Shown here one piece after another: positions 52,763 through 60,800 of a stretch of DNA of 64,000 nucleotides. Source of the stretch: Candidatus Cottocaccamicrobium excrementipullorum (lineage in GTDB: Bacteria; Bacillota; Clostridia; Lachnospirales; Lachnospiraceae); NCBI GenBank assembly GCA_018713255.1, contig DVFL01000021.1:1-64000 (forward strand), in the 5' to 3' direction. Position 1 is the stretch's first letter, and each line of letters starts with the position of its first letter. The notes below the pieces were generated by a model. It was not told where the DNA came from and did no database searches. It saw only the letters and a list, made by a program, of their open reading frames with translations. Position numbers and translations under genes: made by a program.

Positions 52763-54670
52763 ATGAAAAATAACAGCGAACCGTTCTTTGGATTGGAGAG
52801 AGAAATGGAAGAAAAAAATATGACATATAGAGAAGTACGCTTACAAGAAGACGATATCCGCTGCCATAATCAGGAAAGAGCAGATATCCGTTTTCAGGAC
52901 GGCGGCCTTCGTCATATACAAGGAGCCAGCTGCTATCAAGTTGTTCGCGGAGCAAAAAATCCGGCGATATCGCCAGAGGGGAGGGGGGTCACTTATAATC
53001 ATGCACCTATGCTTGCATGGTTTAATGGAAAATTTGTTTTGGAATACCTAGGGGGACCGTCTGGAGAACATGAACCTCCTTCTGCGGCATTTGTGGTTTT
53101 TTCTGAAGATGGAAAACATTGGGGAAAACCGGTGGAAGCGTTTGCGCCCATCGAATTGCCTTCTGCCCCTTACTGCGGACCAGGGAAAGAGGCGATTTCG
53201 GGAGACACTCTCCCTTGTATTGTTCACCATCGCATGGGGTTTTACACTTCCAGCAGCGGACGTCTCCTGGTAATGACTTTTTACGGTTTTTCTCCTGACC
53301 GTCATATGGCTCCGAATAATGGTTATGGTGCAGGCAGGGCGGTACGTGAAATTTATTCAGATTTTACGTTTTCTCCTGTTTATTGGCTCCGCTGCAATGA
53401 AAGGGCAGGATATAGCAGAGAAACAGCTAAGGTGTATCCCTGGTATGAAGAGTCGGAGGATATGGAGTTTGTGGAGGCCTGCCGTGAGCTGTTGAAGAAT
53501 CGCCTGGTAACCCAGCAATGGTGGGAAGAGGAACGGCTGGATGCAGAATTTTTTACTCGGTCTGGAGGCCGTGCTCTTTCCTATTATACGCTGCCCTCTG
53601 GACGGGTGATGGGGGTGTTTAAGGATTCCCTTACCAGCTGGAGCGATGATGGGGGAGAGACTTGGAGTCCATTAAAAAAATCCGCGTCTATTGTTACTGC
53701 AAGCGGAAAGGTGTGGGGACAGAGAACGCCAGATGGAAGATATGCTTTAGTTTATAATCCTTCACCAGATGGGGCGCATCGCTGGCCCTTGGCTATGCAG
53801 ACCGGGGACAATGGAATAGATTTTTATGGATTAGCTGCACTGGTTCCGGAAATTTCTCCTTGCCGTTATGAAGGGAAGTTGAAGAATTTAGGCGCTCAGT
53901 ATGTGAGAGGAATCACTGAGGCGAATCAAAAACCAGAAGATCAGGCAATGTGGATTACTTACAGTGTAAATAAAGAAGACATCTGGGTATGTCGGGTTCC
54001 TGTTCCTGCTGAGATGGTTTGCCGGGAGATGGTTGTGGATGATTTGAGTCAGATAAATGAAGAGAAGCTGAATCAAATCTGGAATTTCTATGTTCCTTCT
54101 TGGGGAGAGGCTGCTCTTGTAAAAGATGAGGAAGGCAGACAGTGGCTTTCTCTTTCAGACAGAGATCCCTGGCAAAGAACTAGAGCCATGAGGATGATTA
54201 AGCCAGGAAGCAGGGTGGAAATTGTTCTGGAACTGAGAGTTACTCAAGTGAGCAGACAGCCGGCGGCGGTGATGCTCCAGGATGGCTCCGGACAAAATCC
54301 TGTGATTATTTTGTTTAGACCTGATGGGAAGTTGGCTCTTCGTTGTGGAGGTGCAGATCGTGTTTTGGGAGATTATCTCCTGGATCGGCCTTTGACGATG
54401 GAAATTACAGCAGATGCTGTGGAAAATCGAGCCTGGATAAAAGCGGAAGGCCAGGGGGTTAGGGGAATTCTTGAAGGTGAAACCGCCTTTGCCGCTTCGG
54501 TAGAACAAATTGAGCGGGTGCTTTTCGTCACTAAATATTATTTGCCTTTCCAAAATTTAGAAATTAATGGGAAAAAGGGAGATATAGGAAATCTCCCTAG
54601 AGCCGATGAACCGATTCCTGAAACTGGATTTAACATTAGCAGGCTGGAAGAGCGGTCTGTGTGGGAGTAA
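52763..54670 (+). CDS. Second beta-propeller (sialidase-like) enzyme with C-terminal jelly-roll-like region (635 aa)
   Basis: The first 430 residues look like a propeller: TYNHAPMLAWFNGKFVLEYL, FVVFSEDGKHWGKPV, one clean Asp-box SWSDDGGETWSPL, and WGQRTPDGRYALVYN. From about 450 to 635 a beta-rich region (VEIVLELRVTQVSRQPAAVM, ILFRPDGKLALRCGG) resembles a concanavalin-like accessory domain. No signal peptide is present. The start could be the ATG directly after the preceding stop (AAAGAGG, 5-base gap) or the ATG at 52805. I do not know the substrate; the family is often labelled exo-alpha-sialidase but the sequence is far from characterised sialidases. Last gene of the operon. Confidence 0.78.
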   Translation: MKNNSEPFFGLEREMEEKNMTYREVRLQEDDIRCHNQERADIRFQDGGLRHIQGASCYQVVRGAKNPAISPEGRGVTYNHAPMLAWFNGKFVLEYLGGPSGEHEPPSAAFVVFSEDGKHWGKPVEAFAPIELPSAPYCGPGKEAISGDTLPCIVHHRMGFYTSSSGRLLVMTFYGFSPDRHMAPNNGYGAGRAVREIYSDFTFSPVYWLRCNERAGYSRETAKVYPWYEESEDMEFVEACRELLKNRLVTQQWWEEERLDAEFFTRSGGRALSYYTLPSGRVMGVFKDSLTSWSDDGGETWSPLKKSASIVTASGKVWGQRTPDGRYALVYNPSPDGAHRWPLAMQTGDNGIDFYGLAALVPEISPCRYEGKLKNLGAQYVRGITEANQKPEDQAMWITYSVNKEDIWVCRVPVPAEMVCREMVVDDLSQINEEKLNQIWNFYVPSWGEAALVKDEEGRQWLSLSDRDPWQRTRAMRMIKPGSRVEIVLELRVTQVSRQPAAVMLQDGSGQNPVIILFRPDGKLALRCGGADRVLGDYLLDRPLTMEITADAVENRAWIKAEGQGVRGILEGETAFAASVEQIERVLFVTKYYLPFQNLEINGKKGDIGNLPRADEPIPETGFNISRLEERSVWE

Positions 54671-54729
54671 TTCCTGTACACATGAACAAATGTTTAAAAC
54701 ATAAAAAAGAATTCAGATGCAAGAAGAAG

Positions 54730-54767
54730 GGAACATTTCCAGAAAAGCAATGGAAATGTTCCTTTTT
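54730..54767 (+). terminator. Terminator at the end of the sugar-acid island
   Basis: GGAACATTTCC pairs with GGAAATGTTCC around an 11-base loop, followed by TTTTTC. Confidence 0.88.
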
Positions 54768-54791
54768 CTTAAAAAACAAAATCAATATCGG

Positions 54792-55880
54792 TTAATTTTG
54801 TGAATGGGATGAACAAGAACGTGCTCGCCAGGCTTGAAAGCCTTCTAATTCTTCGGGAGTAAAATTTAAAATAGCAATGGATTGCTCTTTGGTAAAGTTG
54901 CCTTCTGTAATTAACTGGTTGAAAATTTCATATCGAGCTTCTGCGTGCCCTTCTGCGCGCCCTTCTGCGTGCCCTTCTGCGCGCCCTTCTGCAAGTCCTT
55001 CTGCATGCCCCTCTGCAAGTCCTTCTGCATGCCCTTCTGCAAGTCCTTTTTCATGGGCTTCTTCAAAGATCATGTCAAATAATGAACGCATATTTACAGA
55101 TTCTCCTTTCGTTGCTTGAGTGATGAGATGAGATTTAAATTCCTGGAAATAGAGATTTCCTGCAAAGACGCTGAAAAATTCTAAAAGTTCTTCCACGTGG
55201 ACCCAGGGTTTAGGACTTTTCAGCAGTTCATGAGTACTGCCCAGGCGCTGAGCGCGGAACCATTGGGCGATAATTTTGAAATCGCTGGTGAATTGGTTTA
55301 TGGTTTCTGGAGGCAGAAATGCGATTTCTGTCAGATTAAGGGTATAGTTGGGGACGAACTGCTTTAATTCATCAGGGACTTCAATGAGTTCATGAAGGGA
55401 ACGGGGACCGTCCCAGGGCTTCAGTCCGAAGTATAGGACAAGGGTAATAACTGGATGAAGGAGTTGTCCCGGATGAAGTTCCAAGGCGTAATCCGCTTCA
55501 TTGTTTTCCAGTTTATTTTTGGCTTTTAACTGGCGTACGGTTCGCTCGTAGGAGGCATAATCGTACCCCATTACTCTGACTGGAGCTACTTGGCTGACTT
55601 TTGTTTGGTTCTCCAGGCCGTAGATGACCCGCACGGAGAAAGGAGCATCTCCCCACATGGCCAGGTCCCGATCCTTTTGATTAATGTATCCTTCAGCTGC
55701 CTTATACATGGCAGCAGAAGGATAATCTGTTAAATTCGCAGGATTAACTACAGATTTTCCGTGATAAATCAAAACATTAATAATATCTGCAAAAATATCC
55801 GGACAGGATTCTAATATTTTTTCTACGGCATCAGGGCGTGAGATCCTTTTTCCACGTTCTCTTTTTGTTCGTTGGTTCAT
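54792..55880 (-). CDS. Rpn-family recombination-promoting nuclease / putative transposase (362 aa)
   Basis: A PD-(D/E)XK-type nuclease of the Rpn group. The N-terminal half resembles these proteins: VEKILESCPDIFADIINVLI, AMWGDAPFSVRVIYGLENQT (an E-X-K-like segment), LHPVITLVLYFG and SLHELIEVPDELKQFVPNY. Residues about 280-318 are nine tandem four-residue repeats (Gly-Leu/His/Arg-Ala-Glu) forming a probable helical linker, followed by a short C-terminal helical region. AGGAGG lies before its ATG. It is a single gene between two islands. Rpn proteins are mobile, multicopy nucleases that stimulate RecA-independent recombination; relatives have been tied to phage defence. The exact role is unknown. 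Confidence 0.85.
   Translation of the reverse strand: MNQRTKRERGKRISRPDAVEKILESCPDIFADIINVLIYHGKSVVNPANLTDYPSAAMYKAAEGYINQKDRDLAMWGDAPFSVRVIYGLENQTKVSQVAPVRVMGYDYASYERTVRQLKAKNKLENNEADYALELHPGQLLHPVITLVLYFGLKPWDGPRSLHELIEVPDELKQFVPNYTLNLTEIAFLPPETINQFTSDFKIIAQWFRAQRLGSTHELLKSPKPWVHVEELLEFFSVFAGNLYFQEFKSHLITQATKGESVNMRSLFDMIFEEAHEKGLAEGHAEGLAEGHAEGLAEGRAEGHAEGRAEGHAEARYEIFNQLITEGNFTKEQSIAILNFTPEELEGFQAWRARSCSSHSQN
54938..55045 (-). repeat. Nine 12-bp tandem repeats inside the Rpn gene
   Basis: Repeats of the type GGNCATGCAGAA encode Gly-Xaa-Ala-Glu with Xaa alternating Leu, His and Arg. The unit preserves frame, so expansion or contraction changes linker length only, in steps of four residues (just over one helical turn). 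Confidence 0.9.
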
Positions 55881-56332
55881 GGGAAATCCTCCTTTTCTTC
55901 ATGTGCTTTGCGCTCAGAACAGCAGATCGCATTTCAGGAGAAGGCAATGCAGAAAACAGATTACCTATTCCGGTATTGCAGCAAGATGAAGATTTAGGAT
56001 CTCTGCCCTGATTATATGATATATCGACCTAAAAGTAAAGAAAAATAAGGAAATAAAAATTTACAATTATTTCCAGATATAACATAAATATACCTTATCT
56101 ATTCTTGAAATGCAAGAGAAAAACTGGAATATTTTTGCGAAAAAGCGTCATTTAAAAAGCTATTTTTATAAAACAGCAAGTCTATGAAATGCTTTTTTTA
56201 ACATATTGTATGATATACTGTCTTCATCGAGTAAACAGTTAAAACGCTGGGTGTCAACTAAAGTATACTTTGCTTTACACTCCAAGTTTGCAAAAAAAAA
56301 CGAAATAGAAGCATAAAGAGGGGGGATAAGTA
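55881..56332. other. Intergenic region before the SARP-like regulator
   Basis: No gene seen. AT-rich. A possible extended -10 (TGATATACT, 56210-56218) lies about 115 bp before the regulator's start; the -35 is poor. The left part carries the Rpn ribosome binding site on the minus strand. Confidence 0.4.
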
Positions 56333-57649
56333 TTGGAAGAACGGCCATATACTCAGTTTTATGCCAGGCTCCTGGGAGGATTTTCTCTAAGCTTTAATGG
56401 CGAGAAACTCCAGCTGGCCGGCCATATTCAAACGAAATATATGCAGCTGATGCTTATGCTCCTGAAGGCGGGGAAATCAGGAATTGAACAGAAGAAATTG
56501 ATCCAGTTTCTCAGGCCGGATGAAGCTGATCTAGGAAAGGGTTTGAACAATCTGCGGCAGCAGGTTTATCTTTTGCGTCGGGTATTGGATAAATCGGGGC
56601 TTCCGCCGGGAAAGTATATTGTTCCAAAACAATCCTTGTATTTCTTTTCCCTGGATTATGAAGTGGATACGGATACGGCGCGTCTGGACAGGTTATCTTA
56701 CCGAATCAGAAATGAGACCCTGGATGAAGAAACGCGGAAACAGCTGCTGCTGCAGTTTTGCCGCCTATATGGCGGGGAATTTCTTCCCATGCTGGGGGGA
56801 GAAGAGTGGGTAGCACTGGAAAGCGCATACTATCAGAAACTGTATTTTGACTATTTGACAGATTTGTGCGGGATTTTAAAAAGACAAGGGGAGACAGAAA
56901 AGCTTTTGGAGCTATGTACCATAGCCAGTCAGCTTCATCCATACGATGAGTGGCAGGCGGTTCAGATTGATTGTCTGATGTCCATGCACCGGTATAAGGA
57001 AGCTCTCAAGGTTTATGAAGAGGCAACGGGGATTTTTTATCAAGAACTGGGACTTTCTTCAATGGATCAGGTGATGGCGAAATATCGGAATGCAGAAGGT
57101 CAGCTGTATTATGCAGCCAGCGCAATAACCGGCATTAAAGAAGCGCTGCAGGAAGACAATATATTTGACGGCCCATATTGCTGCAGCTACCCCAGTTTTG
57201 TGGATATATACCGAGTTCTGGTAAGAATGGAAGAACGGTCCAAACGAGTACATACGCTGATGATTTGTACTCTGGATTATTCCTGGGAGGACGCTGGAGG
57301 GCAGGGCAATGCAGAGAAAGATCATTTATCTGATTTTACGCCTGGCGTTAATCAGGAGCTCCCTCCCGAATTAGAACGGAAGATGGAGCTTCTTCGTCAG
57401 ACGTTGCTCAGTGGAATACGGTCGGAGGATGTTTATACCCGATACAGCGGAAATCAATTTCTTGTACTCCTAATCGGAGCAAATGAAACAAACGGACGGA
57501 TGATTGCAAAACGGCTGGAAAATAACTGGCTGAGAATCAGCGGGGACGGCAATACAAAAATTGAATTCACAGTGCAGCAGGCAGATGGTCCGAAAATAGA
57601 GGAGTGGAAACATGAGGAAAAAGGAAAGCTTCATTGTCCGTGTTGTTAG
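56333..57649 (+). CDS. SARP-like (BTAD) transcriptional regulator with degenerate GGDEF-like tail (438 aa)
   Basis: Residues 8-108 form an OmpR-type winged helix of the SARP kind (ARLLGGFSLSFNGEKLQL, ALNNLRQQVYLLRRVLD-like). Residues 115-265 are the BTAD helical repeat domain (YGGEFLPMLGGEEWVALES; HPYDEWQAVQIDCLMSMHRY; KALKVYEEATG-type helix). The C-terminal 150 residues resemble a diguanylate cyclase fold, with RYSGNQFLVLLIG where RYGGDEFLVLL would be, so the active site is lost. Start TTG follows AGAGGGGGG. It overlaps the next small gene by 38 bp and lies before the pilus-like genes, its probable targets. Confidence 0.82.
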   Translation: MEERPYTQFYARLLGGFSLSFNGEKLQLAGHIQTKYMQLMLMLLKAGKSGIEQKKLIQFLRPDEADLGKGLNNLRQQVYLLRRVLDKSGLPPGKYIVPKQSLYFFSLDYEVDTDTARLDRLSYRIRNETLDEETRKQLLLQFCRLYGGEFLPMLGGEEWVALESAYYQKLYFDYLTDLCGILKRQGETEKLLELCTIASQLHPYDEWQAVQIDCLMSMHRYKEALKVYEEATGIFYQELGLSSMDQVMAKYRNAEGQLYYAASAITGIKEALQEDNIFDGPYCCSYPSFVDIYRVLVRMEERSKRVHTLMICTLDYSWEDAGGQGNAEKDHLSDFTPGVNQELPPELERKMELLRQTLLSGIRSEDVYTRYSGNQFLVLLIGANETNGRMIAKRLENNWLRISGDGNTKIEFTVQQADGPKIEEWKHEEKGKLHCPCC

Positions 57650-57791
57650 CCAGGAAAACTCCACTTGGCAGGGACAGATCACCTGGCTGAACGATCATCG
57701 GACAAGCAGTTTCCGAAGTTTGCTGGAATTGATTAAGTTAATGGATGAGGCTTTGGAAGAAGAACAGAACAACAGCATTCTAGAGGACTAA
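57612..57791 (+). CDS. Small protein between SARP regulator and surface protein (59 aa)
   Basis: ATG preceded by GAGGAGTGG, ending at TAA. It encodes MRKKESFIVRVVSQENSTWQ followed by GQITWLNDHRTSSFRSLLEL and an acidic helix (KLMDEALEEEQNN). It starts inside the SARP gene in another frame and ends 61 bp before the large surface protein. The beta-then-helix pattern is that of a small globular domain; no signal peptide. I recognise no named family. Its tight position suggests a partner of the regulator or a modulator of the pilus operon. Confidence 0.75.
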   Translation: MRKKESFIVRVVSQENSTWQGQITWLNDHRTSSFRSLLELIKLMDEALEEEQNNSILED

Positions 57792-57852
57792 AGAGAGTAA
57801 AAGACAGGACTAGAAGTTATGAATGGTACAAAAAGGAAAGAGAGGATGGAGT

Positions 57853-60800
57853 ATGGAGGGTAGAAAAAGGTCACGGAAAAATACCCGCCAAGAATGGAAG
57901 CGGCGCGTAAGCTCAGCGCTGGCTGTTGTGCTGACAGCAGCCATGGTGCTGAATACGCCATTGTCCATTGACGGCCTGGGCGGCCTGCATATTTCCAACG
58001 CGTTTGCATCGGGAAGCAACGCAGAACGGGAAAAAAAGGTCTGGGCGACAGCCAGCAACGCCAAATACAAACGCGGCGAAAGTCAAGAGGTGGATATTTA
58101 TGTGATCGCCGAAGATAACGAGGCGGTCCCGGATAACAGTACATTTTTAACTTTATATTTAAGAAATAACACGGGTCAGATGATCACAGAAGGTTCTCTG
58201 ACATTTAAAGGAAACCACATCGGCCAGAAAGACGGATATTTCCAGGACATGGGAATGTCGGGAACAGATTTCCCGGCGATTGTAGTTGAGGGGGAAGAAA
58301 GGGAAACGTCTCAGGATGGACAGATTGCCCCAGAAGAACCTTCCGGCGAAGGAATGATTTATCAGGAGCCGGAGATGGAAGATCAGAACCAGGAGATGGT
58401 ACTTCTTCCAGAGGAAGAGGCCCAACCGGATATCGAGAATCTGCCGGATGACCTTGAGACGGAAGAATCCGAAGAGATCCAGGATGATGAAGATGAAGAT
58501 GAGAATGAAGCCTATGAGCTTACTGGCATTGACCTGCAGCCTGGAGAAATGCGGGAGATTCAGTTTGAATTCTATACGGACGAAGATGAGGACTCCACGA
58601 AAGCTTATGTAGAATTCACCTTCCGCGGGGATAAAGAAGATGGAAACCGGGTAAAGAGCGATTCCAAATTTTATTACAGCATCGGACTTCCCTTCGTTGA
58701 TCTTTCTTTAGAGGAAGGAACAAAGATCGAAAGCGGCGTATCCAACGATATGGAGATTTGGATGAACGAACCCACCTGGGTAGATGCGAACCTGGAAGAA
58801 CGGATCGAAGCCCAGGAGGAGAAAGAAGCCGAAGAAGAATATGAGGCCCTGGAAGAGGCGGAGGAAGAAGACGAGGTTATTGCTTCCGGCTCCAATGCCG
58901 AGAAGAATAAAGATCAGTCTTTAACCGAAGGAAAGGGCGCTGGTCAGGAAACCGCTTCTCCATCAGACGCAGACCGGGAAGAAATTTCCCAGGAGCAGAA
59001 GGACCAGGAGAAGATCAATCAGTATACTCAGGAAGCCATGAAGATCTCCGAGTCTAAGGTTTCTTACGAGATTGAGATTTACGGTGCGGAGTTCGAACGC
59101 TTCAGCCCCAGAAAAGCCGAAGAGGCAGAAGGGCTTGGCTGGATCAGCTGCGTATACGAGGTGGCCAATCACACAGAGCCTGGATTGTACTACGGAAAAG
59201 TAAGAGCCAACGGACGCTGGAACAATGAGAAGTTCACCAGCGAGCAGGGATTCTTCTTTGAAGTAACAGGAGAAGGAAAGACCGGACAGGAGTACACCGC
59301 GGACTTAAACAACATGACGGTGCACGCCTACGCGGAAGAAGGTGTTCTTCCAGAGAACGTACAGCTTAAGGTAACGGAGCTTTCCGAAACCAACGCGGAG
59401 ACGGCAGAGCAGTTCCAGAAAGCCGTAGACGCCCTGAATCAGGAAGGCGCCGCCTACGACGGCATGATGGCCGTGGACATTACCTTCGTTGACGAAAACG
59501 GCGAAGAGATCGAGCCGGAAGGCGAAGTTCAGGTATCCATCGAAATGAAAGAAGGAGCCCTTCCCGAAGGCGTAGACTTATCCACCGTGGAAGTTCATCA
59601 CCTGAAAGAAGTAGATGAAGAAACCGTAGAAGTAGAAGCCGTAGCCGATGGAGCAGACAAGACCGACGGCACCGTAAGAAGCGCCGAAGAGATCGTAACC
59701 GAGCTGGAAGAAGCCGAAGCCTCCCAAGAAGAGATCCAGGCGGCAGTCAGCGAGGACGCGGCAGCGGTGGCGGAGTTCAGTGTGGCGAGTTTCTCAATTT
59801 TTACAGTTACATGGAGCGGCAACTATGGTGGAGCAAATCATTCTGTAAAGGTTCGGTATGTTGATACAAACGGAAAGGAAATTTATGCAGCAAATGCACC
59901 AGAAGTTCCTTCATTATCAAATAATAAATGGCTTGGTCTAACGCAATTTGCAGTTAACATTGAGGGATTTACTTTTCAGAATATTCAACTTGGTGGATAT
60001 AATTCTGGGCTTTCTGCAAATTGGATAATGTATAGACAATCCAAATATGGTAGTGGATGGAGATATCATACCGATCAAAATCAGCCTTCAAATACAGATA
60101 ATGGGGAATCATGGGGCAGTGCTGGAGAGACGCCGAACATTTATATAGTGTATGAATTAGATTCAAAGGAACCCTTAGAAGCTGTATCTACAGTAGATAG
60201 TGAGGCTCTGGGGGTACATATGTATATGTTCGATTATCCCAAGCAACAATTCTATGGTGGTGAATATGGGACTGAGACTGGTTCAACAAAGCAGGGAATT
60301 GCATCAGATACAGTGAATGAATATGATTGGCCTGAATTTACTGGTACGTTGTTTGGCAAAGAGAGTGCATCTTCGGCTGGGGATTTATGGGTTCCTGAAG
60401 AGGGTGATTCATTTAAAGAACTTTTTGGCGGTACAGATCATGCTGATAATTTAAGCGGTAGCTTAAATTATGATGGAGAGGAAGTAAATCATCTATTTCT
60501 GCAAAGCTATTATGATGCTAATGGTCAGTTTTATTACAATAGTGCGGAAAATTTCGCTTCGCTAGAGGATGATGGCGATTTTACAGTTTATAAGCAGCTG
60601 GGAACACCCAGTGCCAGTACTGATGATAGTCATTATTTTTATCGTCGAGGGAATTTCCTTCCTTACAATGATTTAGATACAGATCAAATATGGAATTATA
60701 ACTTATATGATGATACTGGGGAACCATTAACTTCGGAGGATGAGCGCGTTAATGAGCCGTTGTATGGAGTAAAGGGTTCAGTAAATTACCAATTCGGTAT

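Noticed and set aside
54938-55045. Short repeats resembling a CRISPR or iteron array
   Set aside because: 12-bp units without spacers, in frame with the Rpn gene.
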